Position numbers and translations under genes: made by a program. DNA of 64,000 bases from Apoda limacodes (lineage: Eukaryota > Arthropoda > Insecta > Lepidoptera > Limacodidae), in the NCBI GenBank assembly GCA_946406115.1, contig OX291544.1, positions 34,489,521-34,553,520 of the forward strand, read 5' to 3'. Of the stretch, positions 1 through 11,640 are shown one piece after another; the stretch's first letter is position 1; every line of letters starts with the position of its first letter. The notes below the pieces were generated by a model. It was not told where the DNA came from and did not search any database. It worked only from the letters and a program-made list of their open reading frames with translations.

Positions 1-450
1 GCTGATTGAGTTCCTCTAGGGTTGTGCCATATATGAGAAAATCATCCATCATAATTTTTACTCAGTCTATATCACTAAACCGTTTCGCTATGAAATATCT
101 CGGGTGCTTAATTCATTCATTCATTAATTCCATAAGAGAGTCGAGTGAATCTATATCTGCCATAGGATGTAATAAATGTGCATAGCTTTGAGGAAGCTTC
201 ACTTAGCTTTAGCATCCAGAAACCTTTATTAGCATCAAGGGTTGTGAAGTATTTGGCACCGTCAAGGCCTACTTTGATCTCATCCAGAGTTGGAAATTGG
301 TAATGAGGCCTTATTATGGCTTCATTAAGTCTGCGGGGATCAATGCATAGCCGTAACTTATTATTTTTCTTGGATGTCAAGACAATTGCGCTTACCCATG
401 GTGTCGGCTCCTCGACTTACCTAAATTCACCAGTTCCTCGAGTTTCTTCT
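1..450 (-). pseudogene. Ty3/gypsy reverse transcriptase, N-terminal part (cut by window edge)
   Basis: The minus strand encodes the first RT blocks of a Ty3/gypsy polyprotein. The open stretch 117-380 has the fingers/palm start with LRLCIDPRRLNEAI, then FPTLDEI and the catalytic block-A aspartate in TTLDANKGFW, followed by FTRLSYGI. The join to the upstream protease domain (SAIVLTSKK near 375-400) needs a frame change, and the RT runs off the window at base 1, so the YxDD block is not visible. It continues the gag and protease remnants at 392-1816 on the same strand. In the family this enzyme copies the element RNA into DNA in virus-like particles. Assignment is from motifs only. Confidence 0.8.
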
Positions 451-900
451 TAAGTGCAGGTTTAAGACCAAATGGTACTCTTCTGCATGCATCTATGAAT
501 GGACTGGCATCTGGTTTTAAAATAAAATCGCATGTAAAATCTGAAATACATCCTATTCCTTGGAAAAGGTCTTTGTATTTTTCAGACAAAGTGTCTAAAC
601 TCTGAGACTGAAAATAAACATTGTTTATTTTCTTTATGAGGTTAAGAGTATGACATGTATCTCTGCCTAGAATATTCTGAAAATTCAAATCAAAGACATG
701 GAAATTTATGTAGTGGTTTTTGTCACAGTGTTTGGCACTCAATGTGCAATATCCAACAGTCGGTATGATTTCACCGCTAAATGATGTCAATTTATGCTGA
801 CTTTTAATTAATGAATGTTGTTGTAAGTTTAGTTTATGAAAAATGTTTATTGAGATAATGTGTGTCAGCCCCAGTGTCAAGTAAAAAATCTATGTTAGTG
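392..900 (-). pseudogene. Ty3/gypsy aspartic protease and linker to RT
   Basis: Minus-strand pol segment upstream of the RT. A retropepsin active-site motif DTGADTH is readable near 866-890 in one frame. One frame change leads into the open stretch 392-880, which carries the protease flap and helix region with ILGRDTC, then the linker ending in PFGLKPALKKKLEEL that normally precedes RT. The protease matures the Gag-Pol polyprotein. The frameshift beside the active site and another at the RT join mean this copy cannot make a continuous Pol. Confidence 0.7.
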
Positions 901-1036
901 TTGTTTACAGATAAATTAGTTCTCCAAGATTTAGAATTATTACTAGACTCGAGACAAAAAATTGAAACAACGAATATCTGATTATTCGCGTTACTGACAT
1001 TTACATTTGAATATAGAAGATAATAACTATCTTATC

Positions 1037-1816
1037 TTATATAGTATTAACTTTTTTGAGGTTTGTGCACACGGAGGCAAAATGATTAAATCTGTGACAA
1101 ACCTTACATCTAACTCCTTTAGCGGGACACTTGACACGATGGACTTGACTACACTCGCTGCAAGTTTGAGACGACGACTGTGACTGAGTGAAGGATGATC
1201 TTGACTGTGATGATTTGGATCTTGATGACTGTGATTGTTGTGAGAATCTAGGCCTTGACAATCTTGCTTGGTTGACTGTTCCGACAAAGGTTTTATCTTC
1301 AAGTACTCTGGCTTGCTGCTTTGTTGCTATGACTTTTTTGGCGACTTGAACAGCTTCATCTAGTGTCTTTGGCTTGTCCGTCAATATTTTTTATCGAATG
1401 TAAGTATTGTTTAAATTCCAGCTGAAGATATCTGTGAGCAGACTGTCTTGAAGTTTCTTAAATTCGCATTGTCTGGCAATATTTTCAATTCAATTTGGGT
1501 AGAAAGTGTCTCTCGAATTGGTCTACTAAATCATTGAAAGAAATTGTATCAATATCTACATCGAATGAGTAGAACATTTGAAATGCATCCGTTCCTATAA
1601 AATGAAGAAGAATTGCTACTTTTCTTGGTTCTGGAACTTGGTACTGTTCCAGGTTGTTAGCCCTTATGTAGATGCGTAGTTGCGTCAGCCAGTTCTTCCA
1701 GGTTCTTGGCATATTGTTAGAACTCATGTTTAGCAATAGAATGTTGGAATAGACTTCGGTTGAATTTCCTTTTGTAGTTGAGGCTCGGCATTTTCCTTTT
1801 GAGGTTGCGACGACAT
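1037..1816 (-). pseudogene. Ty3/gypsy gag remnant with zinc knuckle
   Basis: Minus-strand gag. A start codon at 1814-1816 opens a short frame that is broken near 1740. The stretch 1485-1736 (WKNWLTQLRIYIRANNL, then FERHFLPKLN) resembles the capsid region of lepidopteran gypsy Gag. The 1037-1384 frame has a Ser/Gln-rich spacer and a cysteine/histidine knuckle (CSEC, then CKVCHRFNHFASVC) like the nucleocapsid finger that binds genomic RNA. At least two frame changes separate the pieces. It lies directly upstream of the protease and RT remnants, as in a normal gag-pol order. Confidence 0.7.
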
Positions 1817-1899
1817 GGCGGCCAAGTATGAAGACGGCGAAACGAGTGCAAATATGAATTTCATTACCTCTTTCTCAATAGAGATCGAACTTCTGACAA

Positions 1900-2100
1900 C
1901 ATTTTATATGGCGTGACGAAAGGGTTCCAGAAATAACGATAATACAATTGGCTTCCAGTATCAAAGGTTAATTGTTCAGGTTTAACTTAACAGCAAACGG
2001 ATGTCGCTACACCGTGTTGCCATAGAGTGACATCATAGATAGATTAGGCTGTACTGTATGTGACACTGACCACCCCTTCGGAGATAAGGGTCGTATTGTT
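1900..2100 (-). other. Possible 5' LTR/leader of the minus-strand gypsy element
   Basis: No coding potential. On the minus strand a purine run (GAAGGGG) at about 2074-2080 is followed by TGGTCAGTGTCACATACAG, resembling a polypurine tract meeting an LTR start. A TGTCAGAAG motif near 1895-1905 could be a primer-binding site just upstream of gag. No second LTR copy is in the window to align, so this is weak. Confidence 0.3.
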
Positions 2101-2169
2101 ATATTATTATAATTTTATATATAACTCCAACGTTTTATGGGTATGGTCCTATCCTACCTAAGTCCTTTC

Positions 2170-2740
2170 AGTCCAAATCTTTCCCAAAAGTCTTAGTCAT
2201 CTTAGAAGTCTTCTATCCAAAAATAATTTGTGGATTTGGTCAGAGCAGCATCAGGCGGAGTTTGAGGATATTAAACAATTAATTATTTCTACTCCTGTAC
2301 TTATTTACTATGATCCTAACAAAGAAACCACATTGTCGGTTGATTCATCAAAAGATGCTATGGGAGCAGTCTTGTTACAAGATAAACAGCCTATTGCATA
2401 TGCTTCTGCTTCTCTAACAAAATGCCAACAAAATTATTCACAGATAGAAAAAGAATTAATCGCAGTCCTGTTTAGATGTACTAAATTTCATCAGTATATC
2501 TATGGTAAACAAGTTTTAGTTGAGACAGATCATAAACCGCTCATTTTTTTATTCAAAACAGCTCTCTATGATGTGCCTGCACGACTACAAAGGATTATGT
2601 TACGCTTACAGCCATACATCTTGAAGGTAACATACAAGCCTGGTTGATACTTATTCATAGCAGATACATTATCACGAGCAGCCTTACCTAAAAATGCACT
2701 AACAGATCTAGAAATACAAAAATGTACGCTTAAAGATAAT
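2170..2740 (+). pseudogene. Ty3/gypsy RNase H fragment
   Basis: Plus-strand RT connection and RNase H domain, opposite in orientation to the adjoining gag-pol remnant, so probably a second element or an inverted piece. The open frame 2228-2647 has LSVDSSKDAMGAVLLQ (first catalytic Asp), YSQIEKELIAVL (Glu) and TDHKPL (Asp), the canonical gypsy RNase H residues. A TGA at 2646-2648 interrupts the frame just before LFIADTLSRA, the usual C-terminal end, which follows in the same frame. RNase H removes the RNA strand during reverse transcription. Flanking RT and integrase are absent. Confidence 0.8.
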
Positions 2741-3755
2741 GTTTCAAGTCATAAATTATTGACAAAATGGCTGGCCCGAACACAAAAAATCCTCGTCATA
2801 ACTTTGTATTACAAAATCTCACAAATATGTAACTTATATCATTCGAAAGCTCTTGTTGTGTACTACATTTCTGTACTACTTTCATGTGTGTAGCTTTAAC
2901 CATATGCCTGTAAATTAAGTTAAAGCGCTAGTTCATAAGCAAAGTTTGTATCGAATGCGAGAATAAATAAAAAGCACAGCGTAAGCTTCCTCAAAGTTTT
3001 GCCTCGAGGTAGCTAAGCTCGTGGCCCACTCATCCACCGGTCGTCGAGACGCGAACAAGCTTACAAGAAGAGCGCACTGTGCATCTTTACAAGAATAGAA
3101 GTGTTTTATTTTAATTCCCGTGAAGAAAAAGTTATACAGTCCACCTTCGTCCGTCCTTCGTGGCCAGATTTAAATAAAATAAAGTTTAAATTCAGTAAAA
3201 AACTAAGGCGTTCAAGATTTGGTGTTCAAAAAATAAGGCGTTCAAGATTTGGTGTTAAAAAATAAGGCGTTCAAGATTTTGGGGTTTAAAATAAGGCGTT
3301 CAAGATTTGGTGTTCAAGAAATCGCAGCGGTGTTTCCAGAACCAGGTGCTCAAGAACGTAACAATTTTTATTCGTACGGAAGCGAACCTCACGTGGCCAC
3401 CTTGCGGTGTTAAACGGCCAGAAGAAGACCTGCATTAATGCCATAACGGCAGTGCGAGTCTACCGGGTGAACTCGTGCGTCCTTTACCTTTACGTAAACA
3501 GCTCGACCTCGCCAGTACTGTTCGTGTCTGAAGGGGCCTCGAAACTTGTCTCACGACAGTTTCCGAGGATGCAGAGGTAGTGGGTCGTTCCTACTCACTA
3601 CTGACCCCTGAAAGCGCCTGCTCTTTGCTGGGTGGTTCCTACCCTCCTTTCCCCATTTATTTCTATTATCGACCGGCATCACCACGGTAGTACGCTGGTT
3701 GAGCGGCTAGGGACGATTAGGTAGGTAGTGATAGGCATAGGGACCGTTAGTTACC
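2741..3755 (+). other. Leader region upstream of the BEL/Pao gag; no gene seen
   Basis: About 1 kb without a convincing reading frame. It holds a 29-30 bp minisatellite (separate entry) and GC-richer sequence leading into the BEL/Pao gag, so it probably includes the 5' LTR and untranslated leader of that element. No paired LTR could be matched by eye downstream. Confidence 0.35.
3202..3317 (+). repeat. Minisatellite, four ~29-bp units
   Basis: Four consecutive copies of a 28-30 bp unit with core AAGGCGTTCAAGATTTGGTG, differing by a few substitutions and indels. It lies in the presumed untranslated leader of the BEL/Pao element. Confidence 0.85.
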
Positions 3756-3758
3756 TTT

Positions 3759-5190
3759 GTGCGCAAGATGGAAGACCAACGCCGATTACGACCAAGAAAA
3801 CAGGCAAGTAACGTGGAGAGTGATTCAACACCGCGCTCTGGGCCCACTGGTTCATCAGAAACGAACACGTGGAGCCCTGGCACAGGCACAGAAGAGCATA
3901 GCAGTGGTACGCAACAGACCAATACGATTAGGGAGTCGGGCATAGGCATAGAATCGATAGGACGTTAGACGCGCGTAGTGCACCCGGGAGTGTGGTAGAT
4001 GCACCTATAGGTATTAGGCTCGGAATCGAAGCACCTACCTCACAGGCGAGTAGATTATCTCAAATTAAGGCACAGTTAGAGCTTAGGGCCTCAGGATTAG
4101 AGCAGGCAAAGGCGGCAACCGCATACGCTAAAGCCCGTTTGGAATTAGTCAGCTGTGGACTGACAACGGTAGAAAATTTCAACGGGTCGGAACCCCTTCC
4201 CTGCGATGTTGATTTAATTCGCGGCTGGGTCAATGATCAGAGTTCTAACGTCAGAGCAATAGACTCGGCAATAGTTCAGGGTGAACAAAATAGGTAACGC
4301 ATACCTAACGTACCTCCTTACGCGGACGGACACCCGTCACAGTTAGAAATAGGTCAAGCAAATACCAATAGTGGGACGGGCGAAGTGGTGGCTTTAGCTA
4401 GCGCCATAGTAGAAGCGATAAAAATAAATATAAATCGAACAACCCCCCCACGCCTCATTTCGTGCACGAGTTACCACACTTTAGCGGTAGTGTAGACGAA
4501 TGGATAGCATGCAAATCAGTTTTTAACGACACAACAGAGTCGTACACGGACGTCCAAAACGTTTGTAGGCTTCGTAGGGCGATCCGGGAGCCCGCTAAAG
4601 AAACCGTAAAGGCATTATTATACACTAGTGTAGACCCGAGTGCAATAATGGATACATTAGAACGCCGTTACGGCCCGAGATTATAATTTTGTCCGAATTA
4701 GAATCGATTAAAAAATTGCCGCGCATGTCAGAGGACGGTAAAAATATATCTTTATATGCTAGCAAGATACCAAACACCGTCGCGTCAATTAGCGTTTTAA
4801 ATCAACCGCAATACTTATATTCGCCAGAGCTAGTGAATCGAGTCGTTGATAAATTAAGCATTATTTTAAAATATAAATGGTTTAAATACAAAATGACGCA
4901 CAACGCGCGCCGGAATTATTTTTACTGTCGTAGTTTTTAAACGGCGTAAGCGACCAATGTAGTTCTATGTTCGCGTACGAGGCAGTCAGGGACGATAGAA
5001 AGTCAAATAGGAATCCAAACCGGTACATGTTACCTCGTATAAACAACGTAGTAGGTCGCACAGTCAGGATTCGTACTCGTCAGATGAAAGCGAATACGAA
5101 CGAAAGTCACATAGGACGGGTACCATCGCCGTAGCACGTAAAAAAGCGCCTACAAAGATTCAGCAACCAAAGAGAGACAAACAGTGCGAT
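3759..5190 (+). pseudogene. BEL/Pao gag remnant
   Basis: Plus-strand gag in several frames. The open pieces at 3759-3968 and 3992-4297 hold a low-complexity N-terminus and an Ala/Leu-rich helical stretch. The 4462-4686 piece has the hallmark LPHFSG, WIACKSVF, CRLRRAI and VKALLYT series of BEL/Pao Gag (the DUF1759-like region), continued at 4689-4940 (LPRMSEDGK). Frame changes and stops separate all four, so no full Gag can be made. Gag would form the particle shell. It precedes a zinc-knuckle/protease segment and RT in the order expected for BEL/Pao. Confidence 0.75.
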
Positions 5191-5207
5191 AAACCACAGA
5201 AAAGAGT

Positions 5208-5762
5208 GTGAGAGACATATGTTCGGTTTGTGGCGGAAATCACGCAATAAAGATGTGTGCCGATTTCGCAAAGCTTAGCGCACAAGATAGGTGGGCTTCT
5301 AGTAAACAAAATAGGCTATGTTTTAGGTGCCTAGAAAAATCGCACAGACGTTATGTAAAGTGCAAGTACGTACCGTGTGGCGTTAACGGTTGTGAGGCGG
5401 CACACCATAAGTTATTACATAAAACGGACAGCCGTAGGGAGCAGCCTGAGCAAAAGTCCAACGGGACAGTTTTAAGCTCAGTTAACCACATAAGTAGCAC
5501 AAAAACGTATTTAAAAGTCGTACCAATCGAGTTAAGCGGTTCTTTAGGTACAATAACTACTCACGCACTTTTAGACGAAGATTTCACGATGACGTTGATA
5601 GAACGCGACATCGCGCACGAGATAGCACGACCAGGTAGAACGTCGCACTTATCGTTAGTAGGCGGAAACCGCGTCGATGAACACGAGTCTACCCAGGGGA
5701 AATTAAACATTCGTGGTTGTTGTAGTAGGAAAATGCATTTCATCTACCGCCGCAGAGTGTAG
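5208..5762 (+). pseudogene. BEL/Pao zinc-knuckle and aspartic-protease-like segment
   Basis: Open frame of 184 codons. Residues 4-75 carry a Cys/His series (CSVCGGNHAIKMC, then LCFRCLEKSH) typical of the BEL/Pao knuckle region. Residues about 110-145 have ALLDEDFTMTLIE, which aligns with the family's ALLDxGSTxTLI protease loop but lacks the Gly-Ser after the Asp-acidic pair. Stops and frameshifts follow before RT. It is either a decayed protease or a diverged form; decay is likelier given the surroundings. Confidence 0.7.
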
Positions 5763-6099
5763 ATATAGAGCTGGTTAGGCAATGCGAGCACTTGTTAGAA
5801 ATAGAAGACGAGTTATGTTACGAGCTTGCGAGATCGACTGTAATTATAGGACAAGATAACTGGCACTTAATAGTGTCCAGAGAGTTACGTGTCGGTCCCA
5901 AAACGCAACCCGCCACGGGGTAACAAAATTAGGTTGGGTGTTACACGGTCAGGACTCACACTCGCGTAGGTACCTACATAGCCAACGTCAACCACTTACG
6001 TCCAGTAAATAGCGAAGAGCCAGCGTTAGCGTTAAAACGTGAGTATTTCAGCATAGAATCGTTAGGTATTAAGCCGCGCGCGCCGGCAAAAGACCCGGA

Positions 6100-7273
6100 G
6101 TGCAGGGCGCTAAAGTTATTAAATTGTACGTGCGCAAAGATACCTACTGAAAATCGGTACGAAGTAGGTTTGTTATGGCGTTCGGACGACGAGAAAATGC
6201 CAGACAACCGTAAACAAGCCCTTAGCCGACTATATAATCTCGAGAAAAAGTTAGATAGGGATGAAAAATTAAAAACCGAATATACAATTGATTTGAGATA
6301 TGAATCGATAACCTCTAAGGCAGGGTTACGGAAAAAAGGTAGAGACGCCGTGTTTATCTCCGCGGTCGTGGTACCTACCACATTTTCCCGTATGTCATCC
6401 GCAAAAAGGCAAAATTAGATTAGTGTTTGACGCCGCGAGTAAAACAGAGGGAAAATGCCTAAACGACGCGCTCTTATCAGTGTTTTAGCACGCTTTCGAG
6501 AAGGTCGCATAGGTGTAGTTGCTAATATAAAAGAGATGTTTTTACAAATAAAAATAATAGAGAGTGACCGCGACAGTCTACGTTTTTTATTGAGGGGCGA
6601 GGATCGCAAACAACCACCAACAGAATATCGCATGACGTCGTTAATTTTCGGCGCTACGTATTCGCCTTTTGCTGCGATATATGTAAAAAATAAGAACGCT
6701 GACTGTCAAAAATCTCAGTACCCGGAAGTCGCGCGCGCATCAGTGAGAAACTTTTACATGGACGATTACTTAGGTTCATTCGATGACGAAACGGAAGCAA
6801 AAAAGCGCATAAACGAAATGCACAAAGTGCACTTATCCGATTAATTCGAACTCCGAGGCTGGTCTAGTAACGTTCCCGAGGTTGTAGAAAACGTCACAAA
6901 CACACGCACAAACGACTCGACCGAAATTGGTAAAAACAACTCAGAAAGAACGTTAGGTTTTCTATAGAACCATTCGCGCGATACGTTAGGGCTTAATGTA
7001 AATCTCCGCAGTACACCCGAGTGTATAATAAACGGTAATCCTCTACTTACGAAACGACAGATTACTAGCGCTAAAATGTCAGTTTTCGACCCGCTAGGTC
7101 TAGTCTCACCGATCACTATGGTAGGTAAAGCGCTCATACAAAAGGTATGGCGCAGTGGCATAGGCTGGGACGAACCTATAACAGCGGAGCTTCACATAGC
7201 CTGGTTATCGTTGCTAGGCAAATTGCTTAGGTCAAGGTTGTACCAAAAATCAATCCACACAACAAAGATGTGA
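6100..7273 (+). pseudogene. BEL/Pao reverse transcriptase, broken
   Basis: Plus-strand RT in at least three frames. The region 6170-6340 has LLWRSDDEKMPDN and LSRLYNLEKKLDRD, the segment just before RT. LPHFPVCHPQKGKIRLVFDAA is readable near 6370-6440 in another frame. The 6455-6844 frame has the catalytic FYMDDYL. An in-frame TAA at 6842-6844 precedes FELRGWSSN, and 7076-7273 has SVFDPLGLVSPI. These are diagnostic of Pao-clade pol. The stops and frame changes make the gene non-functional. Confidence 0.85.
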
Positions 7274-7560
7274 TAACAGACACGACGCGGAAGCGTGTCG
7301 AACTTGCCGAGTTAGCGCCTATACGCAGAAGTCAGCGTAACTCACACACAGAAGACGTCACGCATGCAGAGAGAAGACAGCGACAGCAGAAACGGCCGCC
7401 TTATCATAAACCGACAGCAAAAATGAAAGAAATATTAACCCCCCTCCATTTCCTTACTGGGCGGTCAAAATTCGATTTATTTAATCACCTGTCTTAAGGT
7501 CGTGGAAAATAACTTAGATGTTAGCTGATGCAATTCGAAAACGCTGGTCGATGGACAACA
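7274..7560 (+). pseudogene. BEL/Pao integrase C-terminal scrap
   Basis: After a large deletion of RNase H and the integrase core, the 7270-7497 frame ends with LTPLHFLTGRSKFDL, matching the C-terminal integrase region of BEL/Pao elements. The catalytic DDE residues are absent. The segment 7561-7814 that follows shows no gene and may hold the degraded 3' end of the element. Confidence 0.6.
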
Positions 7561-7814
7561 AACCTTAATTGAAACCTCGACCCAGCCCTAACAGGAGCAT
7601 GTCCAAGTCCAGAGGGACCAGTACGAGGCACAGAAGTCCGAGCAGCAGCCGGATCCGAACGCCGCCTCATCATGATAGCAGCATTTACTTGAAGATTTTG
7701 GTGCTTGCGCACGAGGGGGAGTAAATAGCTCCGTAGCATCGTAATTCATAGTTAGGTAGGTTAACACATTAGTTTTGTATTCATATTTTTGCAAGTAGAC
7801 GTCATACGACGTAC

Positions 7815-8058
7815 TGTTATGACGCAAATGTAAGAAGTGTTTTTAAAAAAAGATTTCTTTATTACACAGTTTATTAAAATAAAATTTGGACATAGAAAAT
7901 AATAGAGTTTTTAGTATTCGGTGGATGTCCAAACGCAGCGAGAGATGTATCCGAACTGGCATCACGGGCCTCCCAAGATATGCTGACATGACAAAAGAGA
8001 ATTAATGCTAATGGGGATGCTTATTCAGCATCAACCCTTACAAAACTGGGGTATAACA
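7815..8058 (-). repeat. 3' LTR of the env-bearing gypsy-type element
   Basis: On the minus strand this 244-bp segment begins TGTTATACCCC and ends GTCATAACA, giving perfect six-base terminal inversions (TGTTAT/ATAACA). Immediately upstream on that strand is a purine tract (AAACGGGGGGC at about 8059-8069), the expected plus-strand primer. AATAAA-like signals lie inside. It follows env directly, as a 3' LTR should. The 5' LTR is not in the window. Confidence 0.75.
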
Positions 8059-8101
8059 GCCCCCCGTTTAAGAGGAAACTTACGCGGAAGAAAGCGAAGT
8101 T

Positions 8102-9854
8102 TCAGGTGGAGTTTCTAAGTCTCGGTAATGGGGTTGGTTCTACTTTTATGTTTTCGACTTCTTCAGGTGAAGATCGGGGATTTTTCGGAAAATGTAAAGA
8201 TTTAGGACATCTACCGAATTTACAAATTTTACACAAAATAAAAATAACTATGACTATTATAATACAGTAGGTAAGTATAGGATACACGTTATTAGTGATT
8301 GATATATTGTCTTTTTGATTAATTATATTATTTAAATCGTTAATAATAGAGTCAGATATTTTATTTACATCTTTAATGTTTTCTAGATTAAGGTTTGACA
8401 AATTAATCTAAGTAATATTAGGAGATAGGGACTTAAATTTTAGGTAGTTACAACAACTGTCATTTATTAGGTTCAAATCTGATGTAACACTATTGAATTT
8501 TAAAGTAGCATTTGATTGCTATAGAACTCGTTATGTTTACAATTTCCCATGCACCCGGGCGGTAAGCTCAGTATACCTGTGCCCAGTAAGGTTATTTCAG
8601 TTAGGTCTGCGTCACACTCAATAGAAAGCTTTGTTGCTTTTGATTGAACATATAGCCATCGGCTATATTGCAGTTTTTGCCAAATGTCTATTGTGCCATA
8701 TAAGAATTTCGTATTACGCTGTTTAGGTAAGTTAGGCATTATTTTGACATAAATTCAGTTTCACAACTTGGGTTGTTGTTGACAGAATATACATTTAGAG
8801 ATTGGCATACAAATAATCGGTTTGCTATTTTCTTACATATATCTAAAATATTTAAATTACAATAGGTAGACTTATCTTTACTGACTGCTATGTAGATATA
8901 GGTAGGTACAATCATTGCGTATGAGTCTGGGTTGACTGGGTCATGGGGTATAGGTATAGGAACATTTTTATACAGGTCATATTCTATATGTTGCACTAAT
9001 GGTATATCAATTATGAATACATTCTTACTATCTACAAAATAGGTACTTAACTCACTAAGATTTATTATAATATGGATATTATCTAAGTCTACGGTCACAA
9101 GAAATTCTCTTCCTTTAGGCAAATACCTAATATTTTCCACCAACTCAGTATAAAGTTGGCGAGGAGTAAGTATATCCAGTTTAAACGATAATGTTAACAG
9201 GCTGTATACTAAGACATTAGTAATTTCATAAATTTGCGATTTTACATACAGTTTTTCTGATATAATAGTTAAATTTCTAACACTAAGAGATAATTTATCA
9301 ACGGCGCTGTTCAAACGAGCATCGTTAATGCTAATTAAACTAAGAGTTTCGTTATACTTTGTCAAAGCAGTTTTGGTAATTAAAATACTTTCTTTCATTA
9401 AAGACGATATTTTCTTATCGTTACTTTGTAATGTTTGAATAACGCGGTTGAATCTATTAGCGTCATCCTCGTCCATAGTACCAATAATTTGCTTAAATAC
9501 TTTTCCTATTCCAGCAAACCATGCGGATCTTTTATATTGAGGAGGTGTGAGGTGAGATATGGCACTAAAATCTCGAGTAATATCATCATTTCGAGAAACG
9601 AGAGATTCTAAAATGTTGTGACATTCAGTGTCATCAATGACATCACTTTGTTGACATAGATATCGGACAGTTCCAAAAACGCTATTAATATTTTCAATAT
9701 GCGGTTTTATGTAGGATATATCGGTTGGAATTAAAACGTGTAGGTGATCGTTCATAAGTTTGATGGACCCCGTTGGATCAAAATGTATCCCTGGGCTCTG
9801 CGTTATCGGGTTGATGGGCGATGGCGAGGCCATTATAAGCCTCAGTATCGACAT
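8102..9854 (-). pseudogene. env: Errantivirus/baculovirus-F-like envelope glycoprotein, frameshifted
   Basis: Three minus-strand frames make up one env. The largest, 8739-9854 (371 codons), has a basic pair followed by a hydrophobic Gly/Ala-rich stretch (YKRSAWFAGIG) at residues about 106-116, consistent with a cleavage site and fusion peptide. Heptad-rich helices (SLMKESILITKTALTKYNE) follow, as in insect gypsy Env and baculovirus F proteins. A one-base shift at 8739 leads into the 8500-8739 frame. A further break precedes 8102-8401, which carries a hydrophobic membrane anchor (residues about 43-60) and a short basic tail. The family mediates membrane fusion of particles. Two frame breaks disable this copy, though the first frame is long and open. 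Confidence 0.75.
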
Positions 9855-10000
9855 TCTGAAATAACGGTAATAACTAGAGTAAAATAAAATTATAACTAAG
9901 CTTATATATGGTTACTAAACTAGGGGTTTTGTATAAAAAGGACTATGTTTACTAACAACTAACTGGCTATCTACTTGACTAAGTTACATAATTAACGGTC

Positions 10001-11060
10001 TTACTCGGCTAACTTTACTTCGTCAAAATGGTTCTTAACATGTCGACGGTTTACTACTAAGGAAAGTGTATTATTGCCGTGTATTTTTGCTATTTTATAC
10101 GGACCTTTCCATACTGGTGATAAAGCTTTACGTAGCCTAAGGTGATTTTTAACATAAACAAAGTCTCCCATTTTGTAATTTATAGGTCGCGATCTTCGGT
10201 CATAATATTTTTTTGAAATACCCTTTGATTTCAGGATATTTTCAACAGCATTTTCGCGTGAGTATCGAAGACGTTGCTGTAAGATGCGAACATAATCAGG
10301 GTTAGTAACGGTGGATTCATCGTAAATGGAGTTGGGGATGTAAGGTTTGCTTTGTTAGTTCGTATGGCGTGTAGTTTGTTGTAGTGTGAACATTTGTGTT
10401 GTACGCTAGCATAGCTGTGTACACATAACGCGGCCAATTACTCTGGTTTTCATCAACGTAAGACTTGAGGTATTCTTTCAGAGTGGAGTGGCTTCTCTCT
10501 AGAGCTCCTTTGGTCTGAGGGTGATCAGGAGTTGACCACTACTGCTTTACTTTTAGGAAATTACAGGTTTGTTAAAAGAGTTCGGCAGTAAAATTAGTAC
10601 CCTGGTCGGTAAGCATGATTTTCGGAATACCAAATAGTGAAATAAAATGGATTAAACATTCGCAGGTTTCTTCGGCAGTAGCATTGGGAATAGGATAAGC
10701 AGCCGAAAACTTCGTCAGGTCGTCTTGTAAAGTAAGTATGAATCTAACTGCAGTATTACCACTACCAACTTCAGGAAGTGGACCTACTATATCTAATGTG
10801 ATCTTCTCAAATGGATAAGTTGACGTGCTGGTAATTTGCATTGGAGCACGATTTACTTTCCTCAGTGCTTTATTGGATTGTACGGTTTTTAACGTAGTTT
10901 TCTACGTCTGATCGCATATTTTCCAGTAGTATTTTTCTTGAATTCTTTTCAGCATTCTTGAGGAACCAAGATGACCAGCAATGGATATGTCGTGATTTTC
11001 TCGTAGTATTTGTGCAATTTATAGGGATATTAGTATTTTAAATAGATATAGGAATATGTT
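10001..11060 (-). pseudogene. Gypsy-type integrase upstream of env
   Basis: Minus-strand end of pol. An HHCC-like zinc region (HDISIAGHLG, then MLKRIQEKYYW) is readable near 10,900-11,010. The open frame 10572-10841 contains catalytic blocks ITLDIVGPLP and MLTDQGTNFT. The C-terminal domain (SRPINYKMGDFVYV, then HFDEVKLAE) runs to the stop at 10001-10003, 147 bp before the env start. The third catalytic acidic residue falls in a disrupted stretch near 10,440-10,570. The order IN-env-LTR is that of errantiviruses. Integrase joins cDNA to the genome; several frame changes break this copy. Confidence 0.8.
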
Positions 11061-11500
11061 GTATATTTTTATAAATAGATGTGTATCAAAAGGATTCTTA
11101 AAGTCTGAGATGGCGATTTCGTCATTATTTGTCTCATCAAGAGTGACAACAAGCTCATTTCGCAATTGTCGTAAGGACTTGTATATGTCTTCATATGTAC
11201 ATGTGTCAAAATAGTGTATGTATAATTTGTTGTTGTGTGGGAGTTTTGAAACTGACCACGTCTCTTTGATCGTGAAAGGCTAAGATGCTCGGCTCTTTCA
11301 AAATTGCGAATGTATTGCGGCGACATCGGTTCCAGTACTATTTGAGTAACATCGCACTTCTAAAGTCTTTATAATATTCACAGTCCTTTACGAACAAAAA
11401 AGTTTTAAAAGTTGAATTTAAGCATACGAGAATTTTATTTCTCATGAATATAGTGTATATAAATGTACGTGAAATTTATTGTTTATAATTTTAATTTTAA
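11061..11500 (-). other. Degraded pol linker and unassigned AT-rich sequence
   Basis: The minus strand has an open stretch at about 11040-11180 (LRNELVVTLDETNNDEI) that could be the RNase H to integrase linker of the env-bearing element. RT and RNase H are not found further right, so the element is truncated here. From about 11,340 to 11,500 nothing recognisable is seen. Confidence 0.35.
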
Positions 11501-11511
11501 AACATTTTGCA

Positions 11512-11640
11512 GATTCAAATCAAGAAGATACTGGCGAAATAGGTGACGCTACTGATGACGACGACAACAATAGTAGCGATCGCAGTGATGATGATGATGA
11601 TAATAATAATTATAATAGTCTTTTGTCGGGCGGCAACTAG
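11512..11640 (+). other. Acidic GAT-rich tract after a splice-acceptor-like site
   Basis: A pyrimidine-poor but TTTGCAG-ended stretch at about 11505-11511 is followed by an open frame reading DSNQEDTGEIG and then runs of Asp and Asn, ending at a TAG at about 11638. It could be a decayed exon or transposase N-terminus, or a simple (GAT)n expansion. Nothing around it supports a gene. Confidence 0.25.

Noticed and set aside
3707..3949. Minus-strand frame over the BEL/Pao gag start
   Set aside because: Shadow of the plus-strand gag; no recognisable motif.
7588..7827. 79-codon minus-strand frame
   Set aside because: It starts at the edge of the LTR and runs through degraded BEL/Pao sequence; no family resemblance.
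8102..9854. Integrated baculovirus or other exogenous virus
   Set aside because: The env follows a gypsy integrase and precedes an LTR with a polypurine tract, so an errantivirus-type retroelement explains it.
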